A stretch of DNA of 64,000 bases from Candidatus Saccharimonadota bacterium (GTDB lineage Bacteria; Patescibacteriota; Saccharimonadia; Saccharimonadales; Saccharimonadaceae). The notes beneath the pieces were generated by a model. That model was not told where the DNA came from. It saw only the letters and a list, made by a program, of their open reading frames with translations, and searched no databases. Where the stretch lies: NCBI GenBank assembly GCA_009785325.1, contig WQWN01000005.1, positions 1-64,000 of the forward strand. Reading direction: 5' to 3'. Below, piece by piece: positions 53,229-61,879 of this stretch; position 1 is the first letter of the stretch; every line of letters starts with the position of its first letter. The position numbers and the translations under genes are program-made.

Positions 53229-54152
53229 CTAAAGTTTCATCATTACAATCCCCACTACTACCAACACGGTCGCTATTAAGTGGATCAAAATCTGCCTCCT
53301 TTTCAATTTCTCTCGCCCAAATCGCGGTATTAAAAGCGTTAGTCCTATCCCTAGACCAAATGTCAAAACCATCTGCGCCGATTGGCTCGTCACCGTCACT
53401 AATGCAATCGGAGCCGCCAAAAGCGCCGCCCTAAACAACATCTCCGCCATACTATCAAACATCTCATTCATCAACACTACTCGCATCTTGTGACTTCGCT
53501 GTTCCACCAAAAATTCTCGCACCACCCGCATCCAGTCTCTCCTCACTAGCCCCAGCAATACAATCGTCCCAAGCACTCCTAGCAAAAACCACACATATGC
53601 ATCTTCGTAATATTCCACTCCTCGCCCAAACACTACAAAAATCACATCCCCCACAGCCCAGCCCAAACACGCTAATCCAATCAGTCCTCCCGTCTTTATC
53701 CCTAACTTAAATCCTCGCTTCGTCCGCGTTCCCGCAATCAAAATCATCGCCGCCACCAAAACCAAAACAAACGCTAGCCCCTGCAGTACCGAAATTCGCT
53801 CCCCTAATACTAAAACCCCCAACACCAGCGCCAACACTGGATAAGCCTGCATCAAAACCGTCGCCCCCGTCGTATCCTCCGTCTTCAACGCCTGATAATA
53901 TGGCAACTGCACCACTATATGAATCACTCCCGCCGCTAAAAGCCCAAAAGCCGCCATCCCCGCACCACCAAATATATCCAGCCCCCGCCAAGCCACCATC
54001 ACCCCTATACAAATAATCGCCGAAATCGCCCCAAACAAAACAAGTGGCGCAGGGTCGCGCTTCTTAAAATGTACATCCGTCAGATAATTATCCGTAAAAG
54101 CCGACAGCGTATACAAAATCGCCGACCCTATCGGTAATAGAATCCACCACAT
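53229..54152 (-). CDS. EamA/DMT-family transporter
   Basis: 307 aa, about ten spans in two EamA-like halves. The first half ends with VLALVLGVLVLGERISVLQGLAFVLVLVAAMILIAG, the classic EamA pattern (Pro/Glu in span 4). Such proteins export amino acids or other metabolites; no substrate can be assigned. TTAAAAT lies 6 nt before the ATG (leaderless). The 58-aa gene promoter lies just beyond its stop. Confidence 0.82.
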   Translation of the reverse strand: MWWILLPIGSAILYTLSAFTDNYLTDVHFKKRDPAPLVLFGAISAIICIGVMVAWRGLDIFGGAGMAAFGLLAAGVIHIVVQLPYYQALKTEDTTGATVLMQAYPVLALVLGVLVLGERISVLQGLAFVLVLVAAMILIAGTRTKRGFKLGIKTGGLIGLACLGWAVGDVIFVVFGRGVEYYEDAYVWFLLGVLGTIVLLGLVRRDWMRVVREFLVEQRSHKMRVVLMNEMFDSMAEMLFRAALLAAPIALVTVTSQSAQMVLTFGLGIGLTLLIPRFGREKLKRRQILIHLIATVLVVVGIVMMKL

Positions 54153-54200
54153 GCCCCAATTTTAACACACCAGCGCACAACTCCCTCTAGACATATAATC

Positions 54201-54227
54201 AAAAAGAGACTCTAAAAGAGCCTCTTT
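54201..54227 (-). terminator. Terminator of dnaK
   Basis: On the minus strand AAAGAG-GCTCT-TTT-AGAGT-CTCTTT followed by TT; an 11-bp stem with one G-U pair. Confidence 0.75.
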
Positions 54228-54244
54228 TCTTCAGCGAGTCTGGT

Positions 54245-56164
54245 CTAACTCACCACCTCACCTTCCACCGCCTCATCATCTTTCTTACTCTTCTTACTTT
54301 TACTTTTTTTCTTCCCACCAGCATCCTCAGTCTCTCCTTCATCGCCCTTAGCTGCTTCTTTTTGCTCCGCTTCGTACATCTTCGCCCCGATCGGCATGAT
54401 CACATCTGTCAACGCTTTCGCCGCCTTCTCCAGCTCTTCCTTATCTTCAGATGACTGTGCTTTTTTCGCTTCTTCCACCGCCGCCTTAATCACATCCTTG
54501 TCTTTGTCCGAGATCTTATCCTTGAACTCATCTGGCATTTTTTCCGCCTGATAAATCGCATTTTCTAACTTCCCCTTCGCCTCCACAGACTCACGCTTCT
54601 TTTTATCTTCCTCAGCGTGCATCTCTGCATCTTTCTGCGCTTTCTCGATATCCGCTTTGTCCATATTTCCTGACCCCTGAATCGTGATCGACTGCTCTTT
54701 ATTTGTCCCCTTGTCTTTAGCAGAAACATTCAAAATCCCATTCGCATCCAGATTAAACGTCACTTCAATTTGCGGCACGCCTCGTGGTGCCGGCGCAATT
54801 CCATCCAACACAAATGTCCCAAGCGACTTATTATCCGCCGACATCTCCCGCTCACCCTGAAGTACATGGATCTCTACTTGCGGCTGATTATCCGCATAAG
54901 TCGAAAAAACTTGACTCTTACTCGTCGGGATCGTCGTGTTTCGATCAATCATCGGTGTCCTCACACCACCTGCCGTTTCAATTCCCAGTGTCAGAGGCGT
55001 CACGTCCAGCAGTAGGATATCTTTCACATCCCCCGCAAGCACCCCACCTTGCACCGCAGCACCCACCGCCACGACCTCATCTGGATTCACGCCTTGCATC
55101 GGATCTTTCCCGAAAATCTTCTTCACCTTTTCCACCACCGCCGGCATCCTCGTCATCCCACCGACCAAAACCACCTCATTAATATCCGAAGTCTTTAATT
55201 TCGCATCCTTCAGCGCCTTCTGTACAGGCTCCTCCAGTCGATCAATCAAATCTCCGACCAGCTTCTCCAACTCTGTCCTCGTCAAATTCTTCTCAAAATG
55301 CTTCGGTCCATCCGCATCCGCGGTCAAAAACGGCAAGTTAATCTCCACCTGTGCCGCACTCGAGAGCTCTTTCTTCGCCTTCTCCGCCTCATCTTTCACT
55401 CGCTGCATCGCCGCCGCATCCTTGCGAATATCTACTCCCGACTCTTTTTTAAATTCATCACACAGATAGTTCACGATTACATTATCAAAATCTTCACCGC
55501 CGAGATGAGTATCACCGTTCGTCGACTTCACTTCAAACACCCCGTCCCCGATTTCCAAAACGCTCACATCAAACGTTCCACCACCGAGGTCAAATACCAC
55601 GATAGTCTCGTCTTTCTTTGAGTCCATTCCATATGCCATCGCCGCCGCAGTCGGCTCATTCACAATCCTTTTCACCTCTAGTCCAGCGATCTTCCCTGCA
55701 TCCTTTGTCGCCTGACGCTGCGAGTCATCAAAATACGCCGGCACAGTAATCACCGCATCCGTCACTTTTTCACCGAGAAAAGCTTCAGCATCCGCCTTGA
55801 TCTTCGACAAAATCATCGCCGAAATCTCTTCAGGCGTGTATTCCTTCCTATCCATCTCCACCGCCACACCGTTACCCTTCTTTACAATCCCAAACGGCAT
55901 AATTTCCTGATCTCGCTTCACCTCGTCATCACCAAACTTCCGCCCGATCAACCTCTTCACACCATAAATTGTATTCTTCGGATTCGTCACCCTCTGCCTT
56001 TGCGCTACTTTTCCGACCAGCCTTTCACCCTTTTTCGTCACCGCCACCACCGACGGCGTCGTCCGATCACCCTCCGCATTTATAATTACCTCTGGCTTCC
56101 CCGCCACCATATACGCAAACGCTGAGTTTGTCGTTCCCAGATCAATTCCGATAATTTTTCCCAT
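54245..56164 (-). CDS. dnaK: Chaperone DnaK (Hsp70)
   Basis: 639 aa, normal length. N-terminal [56 protein letters not shown], then the substrate domain from [17 protein letters not shown]. The C terminus is unusually lysine-rich ([24 protein letters not shown]) after an acidic stretch. ATP-driven chaperone in the cytoplasm, partner of DnaJ. AAAGGAGAG precedes the ATG. Two CIRCE-type operators and a TTGACA-17-TAAACT promoter lie upstream. GrpE and HrcA genes are not in the window. Confidence 0.98.
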   Translation of the reverse strand: MGKIIGIDLGTTNSAFAYMVAGKPEVIINAEGDRTTPSVVAVTKKGERLVGKVAQRQRVTNPKNTIYGVKRLIGRKFGDDEVKRDQEIMPFGIVKKGNGVAVEMDRKEYTPEEISAMILSKIKADAEAFLGEKVTDAVITVPAYFDDSQRQATKDAGKIAGLEVKRIVNEPTAAAMAYGMDSKKDETIVVFDLGGGTFDVSVLEIGDGVFEVKSTNGDTHLGGEDFDNVIVNYLCDEFKKESGVDIRKDAAAMQRVKDEAEKAKKELSSAAQVEINLPFLTADADGPKHFEKNLTRTELEKLVGDLIDRLEEPVQKALKDAKLKTSDINEVVLVGGMTRMPAVVEKVKKIFGKDPMQGVNPDEVVAVGAAVQGGVLAGDVKDILLLDVTPLTLGIETAGGVRTPMIDRNTTIPTSKSQVFSTYADNQPQVEIHVLQGEREMSADNKSLGTFVLDGIAPAPRGVPQIEVTFNLDANGILNVSAKDKGTNKEQSITIQGSGNMDKADIEKAQKDAEMHAEEDKKKRESVEAKGKLENAIYQAEKMPDEFKDKISDKDKDVIKAAVEEAKKAQSSEDKEELEKAAKALTDVIMPIGAKMYEAEQKEAAKGDEGETEDAGGKKKSKSKKSKKDDEAVEGEVVS

Positions 56165-56221
56165 TTTACTCTCCTTTTTCGTTATTTTTTGCCCTAAACA
56201 GGCATAATTTCTAATTCTATT

Positions 56222-56295
56222 CTAGCACTCATACTACATGACTGCCAATACCCTCAGTTTACACAAAGCTAGCACTCATGTCAATAGAGTGCCAA
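56222..56295 (-). promoter_or_regulatory. Two CIRCE-type operators and promoter of dnaK
   Basis: CIRCE 1 (56269-56295): TTGGCACTC-N9-GAGTGCTAG on the minus strand, identical in both arms to the dnaJ site. CIRCE 2 (56222-56248): TTGGCAGTC-N9-GAGTGCTAG, one base off. The -35 TTGACA (56279-56284) lies inside the N9 of CIRCE 1, with 17 nt to TAAACT (56256-56261). Confidence 0.85.
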
Positions 56296-56313
56296 CCACA
56301 AAATTCAAAAGCC

Positions 56314-57483
56314 CTACGAAGTCTGGTCCAACACCCGATTCGCCTGCCGCACCATCTGTCGCGCCTCGTCCGTCTTCACTACATATACCGTCGTCGCCGA
56401 CCCTTTCGCGCTCACCACCTCAGCACTCCCTTCATTCGCCACCTCATCCACTTCTACCCCCAAATACCCCAGCCCCTCCATCACCGCCGTCCGCACCACC
56501 ACACTTCTCTCCCCGATAGTCGCCGTAAACACGATCGCGTCTACCCCACCTATCACCGCTGCCATCTGCCCGATCGCTACCTTTATCTTCCGCACATACA
56601 TCCCAAAAGCCAGCTCCGCTCGCTCATCCCCAGCACTCTTCGCTTCAATCAACTCCCTCATATCATCCGTCGACCCACTCACTCCTAACATCCCAGCTGA
56701 TTTATTCAAATACTTCTCCAGTTCCTCATCGCTACCCAGGCCCAGCGCTCGCTTCACCGCCATCCCTGCTGCCACATCCATACTCCCCGCCCTCGTCGCC
56801 ATCATCACACCCTCCAGCGGCGAATATCCCATCGTATTCTCTACGCTCTTCCCATTCAACACTGCCGTCACACTACTCCCACTCCCCACATGACAAACAA
56901 TCAACTTCTCAGGCAAAACCCCACGTTCCTCCAAACTTTCCACCACACTCGCCACACTCAGCCCGTGATATCCAAACCTCTTAATCTCAAATTCATCCGC
57001 TAGCTCTTTATCAATAGCATAGTAATTCGCCGCATCTGGCTTCCCAGCATGAAACGCCGAATCACTCACACTCACCACCTTCGACTTTTTAAACGCCGCC
57101 GCCAGATATTCAATTTCCCGAGCCATATTTGGCGCATGTAGCGGCGCCCGCTCTTTCGCCACCTCCAGCCTCTCCACATACTCCGCATCCACAATATGAT
57201 CTTTCGCAAAATACCCCCCCGGCGCCACCATCCTCACCACCACCGCATCTGGCTCTTCGCCTTCCTTCAAAACTCCCTCAGCCACCAAAACATCATGTAA
57301 AATCCCCACCACCTCTCCCAGCTCCTTCACTCCCACCTCCACACTCTTCCCATTTAGCCCACAAACAATCTCCCCATCCTCAAACTCAAAATGCAACGAC
57401 GCCACCACCTCTTCCCCGCGATAAATCGCATACTTCCTACTCGAACTCCCCGGATTCGCCACAATTACCAACCTATCAGACAT
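56314..57483 (-). CDS. ackA: Acetate kinase
   Basis: 389 aa from ATG 57483 (MSDRLVIVANPGSSS), which has AAAGGAG 6 nt before it; the track ATG two codons upstream abuts the AGGAG. Motifs: VIVANPGSSSRKY, VSDSAFHAGKP, RFGYHGLSV, CHVGSGSSVTAV and GYSPLEGVMMATRAGSMD. The enzyme converts acetyl phosphate and ADP to acetate and ATP. xfp, which makes acetyl phosphate, lies 1.9 kb upstream on the same strand, so together they yield ATP from sugar phosphates. A G7 run lies in the coding strand near 57215. An RCC1 gene on the other strand separates the pair. Confidence 0.96.
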   Translation of the reverse strand: MSDRLVIVANPGSSSRKYAIYRGEEVVASLHFEFEDGEIVCGLNGKSVEVGVKELGEVVGILHDVLVAEGVLKEGEEPDAVVVRMVAPGGYFAKDHIVDAEYVERLEVAKERAPLHAPNMAREIEYLAAAFKKSKVVSVSDSAFHAGKPDAANYYAIDKELADEFEIKRFGYHGLSVASVVESLEERGVLPEKLIVCHVGSGSSVTAVLNGKSVENTMGYSPLEGVMMATRAGSMDVAAGMAVKRALGLGSDEELEKYLNKSAGMLGVSGSTDDMRELIEAKSAGDERAELAFGMYVRKIKVAIGQMAAVIGGVDAIVFTATIGERSVVVRTAVMEGLGYLGVEVDEVANEGSAEVVSAKGSATTVYVVKTDEARQMVRQANRVLDQTS

Positions 57484-57528
57484 TCTCATCTCCTTTTCTT
57501 TTACCCAATTCTACCACACCTACCTCTA

Positions 57529-57560
57529 TTGACTACCCCCCCCGACATGCTAATGTTTAT
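57529..57560 (+). promoter_or_regulatory. Surface-family promoter of RCC1 gene 2, with C8 in the spacer
   Basis: TTGACT, 16 nt (A-CCCCCCCC-GACATGC), TAATGT; ATGCTAATGTTTAT matches the other surface loci. Gain or loss of a C would alter the -35/-10 spacing. Confidence 0.78.
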
Positions 57561-57618
57561 ATATAAAGATTGTGCAAGTATAATTTTTAAGTTCATATCA
57601 ATAAGGGGGTTCGGTGCG

Positions 57619-59199
57619 ATGAAAATATTAAAACATTATTTAATCAGACTATCATCTTTTACTGCAATAGCAGTGATGGTAGTTTTTTCAATACAAACGA
57701 TCATACTTAATATGATTAATCCTACAGAGACCGCTACAGCACTCTCGATCACATCGATTACTCCAAACATTGGATCAATAGACGGTGGAGAATTAGTCAC
57801 TATTACTGGGGACTTTGGGATACCTACTGATGTTCCGCTGAACATTGTGGAGATATCGGCTGGGACTAATCACACACTTGCCCTAGATAGTAATGGTCAG
57901 ATTTGGGCTTGGGGAGCTAATGGTAATGGTCAACTAGGTAACGGCACTAATACGGCCAGTAGCGTTCCAGTTGAAGTAGATATGACCGGGGTACTTTATA
58001 GTAGAGATATTATACAAATAGTGGGCGGTGCTCCACATACACTCGCCCTAGATAGCGAGGGACAGATTTTTGCATGGGGACTCAACACCTCGGGTCAGCT
58101 CGGTGATGGCACAAACACCAATAGTAACATCCCAGTCGCAGTAGACATAACCGGAGCGCTTGCTGGGAGGAGGGTCGTACAGATAGCGGCCAGCCACCAT
58201 GCTTCCCTCGCCCTGGATAGTGAGGGTCGAGTTTTCTCTTTTGGAGGAAACTGGAGTGGTCAGCTCGGTGATGACACAAACATAAATAGCAATATTCCAG
58301 TTGAAGTAGATATGACCGGGGTACTAGCTGGAAGGAGGGTCGTACAGATAGCAAGTGGGAATGAGCACTATCTCGCCCTAGATAGCGAGGGACAGATTTT
58401 TGCATGGGGACTCAACACCTCGGGTCAGCTAGGTAATGGTACTTTTACTAACAGTAGCGTTCCAGTTGAAGTAGATATGACCGGGGTACTAGCTGGGCGA
58501 GATATTGTGCAAATCTCAACCAGTACCAGTCACTCTCTCGCTCTAGATAGCGAAGGTAGGATCTTTACATGGGGGAATGGCGGGAGTGGTCAACTAGGTA
58601 ACGGCACTAATACGGCCAGTAGCGTTCCAGTTGAAGTAGATATGACCGGGGTACTAGCTGGAAGGAGGGTCGTACAGATAGCGGCCGGGGGCGATCACAC
58701 ACTTGCCTTAGATAGTAGTGGTCAGATTTGGACTTGGGGGGGGAATGCTAACGGACAGCTCGGTGACGGCACTAATACAGCCAGCAACGTTCCAGTTGAA
58801 GTAGATATGACTGGTGTACTTGCTGGACGAGATATTGTGCAAATGACGACTGGGAATAGCTACTCTCTCGCCCTAGACAGTGAAGGTAGAGTTTTCGCAT
58901 GGGGAGCTGGAGGAGCATTCGGTAATGGAACAAATACAGGGAGTAACGTTCCAATAGCTATTACCAACTTCGGACAAGGTTTAATAGATTCACTTGATCT
59001 TTCTGTAACTATGGGTGGTAGTCCTTGTACTAATGTAAGAGTAGTTAATCCAACTACAATAACCTGTATCACTCCAGCACATCCGGCAGGAGTAGTGGAT
59101 GTTACTGTACGTACCCTACACGGATCAGTCACTCTATACCAGTCATACACCTTCATAGACTTACCAGACGTGCCGAATACGGGACATGAGAGATTGTAG
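57619..59199 (+). CDS. RCC1-propeller surface protein 2 (RCC1 inserted in a TIG domain, VPNTG tail)
   Basis: 526 aa from ATG 57619, which has AAGGGGG upstream; the track start lies before the promoter, inside ackA. Leader/span at about 10-35 (FTAIAVMVVFSIQTIILNM). First TIG half SITPNIGSIDGGELVTITGDFG, seven RCC1 blades (such as HSLALDSEGRIFTWGNGGSG), second TIG half VTMGGSPCTN..TITCITPAHPAGVVDVTV, end LPDVPNTGHERL. A G8 run (about 58736-58743) lies within blade 6. No membrane anchor follows VPNTG. The blades are highly repetitive at DNA level. The gene splits ackA from xfp. Confidence 0.87.
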   Translation: MKILKHYLIRLSSFTAIAVMVVFSIQTIILNMINPTETATALSITSITPNIGSIDGGELVTITGDFGIPTDVPLNIVEISAGTNHTLALDSNGQIWAWGANGNGQLGNGTNTASSVPVEVDMTGVLYSRDIIQIVGGAPHTLALDSEGQIFAWGLNTSGQLGDGTNTNSNIPVAVDITGALAGRRVVQIAASHHASLALDSEGRVFSFGGNWSGQLGDDTNINSNIPVEVDMTGVLAGRRVVQIASGNEHYLALDSEGQIFAWGLNTSGQLGNGTFTNSSVPVEVDMTGVLAGRDIVQISTSTSHSLALDSEGRIFTWGNGGSGQLGNGTNTASSVPVEVDMTGVLAGRRVVQIAAGGDHTLALDSSGQIWTWGGNANGQLGDGTNTASNVPVEVDMTGVLAGRDIVQMTTGNSYSLALDSEGRVFAWGAGGAFGNGTNTGSNVPIAITNFGQGLIDSLDLSVTMGGSPCTNVRVVNPTTITCITPAHPAGVVDVTVRTLHGSVTLYQSYTFIDLPDVPNTGHERL

Positions 59200-59350
59200 A
59201 AGACAATTCCTGCGATGAAAAGTGGACTGCCGAACTAGCCACGCCGAAATACACTATTCGCACGTCCAGTTGAGTCTATAAGTGGCTGAACCCTATAAGA
59301 AAACCTAGTACCTTCAGAGACATCATCGCAACAATCGTCAATAATCGTCG

Positions 59351-61636
59351 CTACAGCAACATATCCTCCCCATTCTCCCGTATAAACGCCCCTTGTTCAC
59401 GCAACTTCCCTTCATACTTCTCCACCAATCCTCGTACTCTCTCCTCATCCAACGCCCCCACCTCCATCGCCCGCCACCAAATCTCCATCGCCACTTGCCA
59501 CCGGCTAGTCCCGTTCCGCACCTGCATATCATACGGCGTTGTTGTCGCCCCCTTCTCGTCATACCCCCTCAGACTCACCCGCCTCACATCTGTATAATTC
59601 CCCATTATCGCCCGCATCGTACTCGTATACCCATGGAAATTCATCACAATCGGCCGATCCACCGTAAACAGCTCGTCAAATTTCTCCTGGCTCAACTTAA
59701 ACTCCGTCGTCCCAATCGCTCCATAACTCAACGCCGCCACCCCCACAAATCTCATCCGCACCTCAGGCGTCTCCGCCCGCACGATCTCCATCGCCCTCAG
59801 CGCCTCCGTACTCACATAATCTCCAGCCCCAGCCACCACCACATCCACCTCTCCATCATCACTCGCAAACCCAAACACACTCGCCCCACCGCCATTCGTC
59901 AGTTGCCATTTCGCATGTCCAGAATCAATCCATCGCGGCTCGTCCGTCTTCCCCGCCGTCAACACATTCACCACGTTCTTCGTCTTCAGACAAAACTCCA
60001 TCGCCGCCGCAGTCGCCACATCATCCACGGGTAGCAATATATTCGTAAACCCGCTCGGCTTGTCCAGTAGTCCCGAAATAAAACTCGGATTCTGATGGCT
60101 ATACCCATTATGATCCTGCCTCCACCCCACACTCGTCAAAATATAATTCAAACTCGCCACATCACCACGCCACTCCACATCCCGCGACTGCGCCAAAAAC
60201 TTCACATACTGATCCACCATACTTGACACGATCGGCATAAAAGCCTCATAACTCGCCATCACTCCATTTCGCCCCGTCAACACATATCCCGCCATCACCC
60301 CCTGCAACGTCTGCTCGCTCAGTAGCTCCATCACACGCCCATCCTTCGCCAAGTTCTTATCCCACTCTTTTACATCCATCATCCACGACCGATCCGCCAC
60401 CTCATAAATCGCCCCTAGCTTATTACTCTCCGTCTCATCAGGACAAAAAAACCTAAACTTCTCCTGATTTTCCGCCATCACACCCCTGAGATACTCCCCT
60501 ACCGCTTTCATACTCGACTTCCGCTCCACTCCCGCCTCAACTTCTCGCACACCATCAATCCCTGGCACTACTAACTTCTCATCCACAAACTTCCGCCCAA
60601 AAGTATGCCGATTCCGTCCCATCCGCACCCCTTCATCTGGCAAAACCCTCTCCAAAAATTCCCCAAATCCATCCTGACCAAACAACTCCTCAAACCTATA
60701 CGACCTCAGCCACATCTCCAACAGCCCCAACTCCTCCTCGTCCGTCTTCGCCTTCGAGAGAATCACCTGATGACTCGAGCAGTTCCCCGCGATCTTCTCC
60801 CCACGGAAATCTTCCAGCCCGCCCTCACCCTTCTCTGTCTTTAGTACAATAAACGGCATCCTCACAAACTCATCCGTCCCCTTCACTTCAGTCATCTTAT
60901 CGCTCACAAATTCCAACGCTCCCGCCAACCCATCCTCACCTACAATCACCGGCTCATACCCAAACCCACTGATCAAATTCACCAGCTCCTTATCACTCAT
61001 CCGCCCATAGACCGTCGGCCCTCCAATTTTATACCCATTCAAATGCAACACAGGCACCACTACCCCATTTTCCCTCGCACTCACCAACTTATTCAAGTTC
61101 ATCGCAGAAAGCGCCGCCCCCGTCTCAAACTCCCCATCCCCGATCATACAAACCGCCACTAAACCAGGATTATCCAAAACCGCCCCATACGCCGTACTTA
61201 GCGAATATCCGAGCTCTCCCCCCTCTAAAATCACTCCTGGCGTCATCGGGCTAGAGTGCGAATTAAACCCATACGGCCAACTAAACTGCTTCACCAAATA
61301 CCCCAGTCCTTCCGCATCCACCCCAGCTCGCTCATCCACTACCTCCAAACTTCCCTCCATCCAAAGGTTCGCATTCAGCGCCGCAAAACCATGCCCCGGC
61401 CCCAACACAAACATCACATCCTCCAGTCCTCGCTTCTTCATCCACAAATTCACATTCGCATACAGCCGATTTATCCCAGGACACGTCCCGAAATGCCCAA
61501 GCAACCTCGGCTTCACATCACCAAACTCTAACGGCCGCTCCAACAGGAAATTATCCCTGAGAAACACCTGCGCCACACTCAGATAATCCGCCGCCCTAAC
61601 ATACTGATCAATCGCTCGCTCGTCCATACTATCCAT
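59351..61636 (-). CDS. xfp: Xylulose-5-phosphate/fructose-6-phosphate phosphoketolase
   Basis: 761 aa from ATG 61636 (MDSMDERAIDQYV); TAGAAT is 7 nt before it, excluding the longer track start. Family motifs: LGHFGTCPGINRLYAN, GPGHGFAALNANLW, GGELGYSLSTAYG, the thiamine-diphosphate motif IGDGEFETGA, SHQVILSKA and YTSVGWRQDHNGYSHQNP-like sequence. The enzyme splits xylulose-5-P (and fructose-6-P) with phosphate into acetyl phosphate and glyceraldehyde-3-P (or erythrose-4-P). It is the key step of a phosphoketolase fermentation with ackA downstream. No clear terminator is seen in the 150 bp to the RCC1 gene. Confidence 0.96.
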   Translation of the reverse strand: MDSMDERAIDQYVRAADYLSVAQVFLRDNFLLERPLEFGDVKPRLLGHFGTCPGINRLYANVNLWMKKRGLEDVMFVLGPGHGFAALNANLWMEGSLEVVDERAGVDAEGLGYLVKQFSWPYGFNSHSSPMTPGVILEGGELGYSLSTAYGAVLDNPGLVAVCMIGDGEFETGAALSAMNLNKLVSARENGVVVPVLHLNGYKIGGPTVYGRMSDKELVNLISGFGYEPVIVGEDGLAGALEFVSDKMTEVKGTDEFVRMPFIVLKTEKGEGGLEDFRGEKIAGNCSSHQVILSKAKTDEEELGLLEMWLRSYRFEELFGQDGFGEFLERVLPDEGVRMGRNRHTFGRKFVDEKLVVPGIDGVREVEAGVERKSSMKAVGEYLRGVMAENQEKFRFFCPDETESNKLGAIYEVADRSWMMDVKEWDKNLAKDGRVMELLSEQTLQGVMAGYVLTGRNGVMASYEAFMPIVSSMVDQYVKFLAQSRDVEWRGDVASLNYILTSVGWRQDHNGYSHQNPSFISGLLDKPSGFTNILLPVDDVATAAAMEFCLKTKNVVNVLTAGKTDEPRWIDSGHAKWQLTNGGGASVFGFASDDGEVDVVVAGAGDYVSTEALRAMEIVRAETPEVRMRFVGVAALSYGAIGTTEFKLSQEKFDELFTVDRPIVMNFHGYTSTMRAIMGNYTDVRRVSLRGYDEKGATTTPYDMQVRNGTSRWQVAMEIWWRAMEVGALDEERVRGLVEKYEGKLREQGAFIRENGEDMLL

Positions 61637-61679
61637 AAGCACTATTCTACCAGATACCCCCACGCCCAACCACCCCTCT

Positions 61680-61708
61680 TTGACACCGACCCTACACGAT
61701 GATATAAT
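61680..61708 (+). promoter_or_regulatory. Promoter of the adenylate-kinase-like gene
   Basis: TTGACA, 17 nt, TATAAT: the best consensus promoter in the window, about 170 nt before the ATG. Confidence 0.85.
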
Positions 61709-61714
61709 TCTAAA

Positions 61715-61879
61715 ATCATAGCCTCTCACCGCCACAGGTTTCTCTGTCGGTTTTTGGTTCGTTCATTTACACAGCTACCACACCCGTCCACGGTGGATGC
61801 TGGCCTACATCGGTAGTTCGCCATCCATCTTGGACACTGACACGTGTAGAGTGCAGTGAAATATGAAAGAGGCTACTCT
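61715..61879 (+). promoter_or_regulatory. Long structured 5' leader with possible attenuator
   Basis: At 61728-61755 ACCG-CC-ACAG pairs with CTGT-CGGT followed by TTTTT, a terminator-like hairpin within the transcript. After it the leader has further complementary stretches (TCCAC/GTGGA near 61795). It matches no riboswitch I know. It could control the downstream kinase gene by early termination. Confidence 0.45.

Noticed and set aside
57210-57217. G7 run in ackA as a phase-variation site
   Set aside because: Only seven bases, frame intact, and in an essential metabolic gene; likely chance in a G-rich coding strand.
57391-57618. Upstream start of RCC1 protein 2
   Set aside because: It lies antisense within ackA and upstream of the TTGACT/TAATGT promoter; the translated sequence has no leader.
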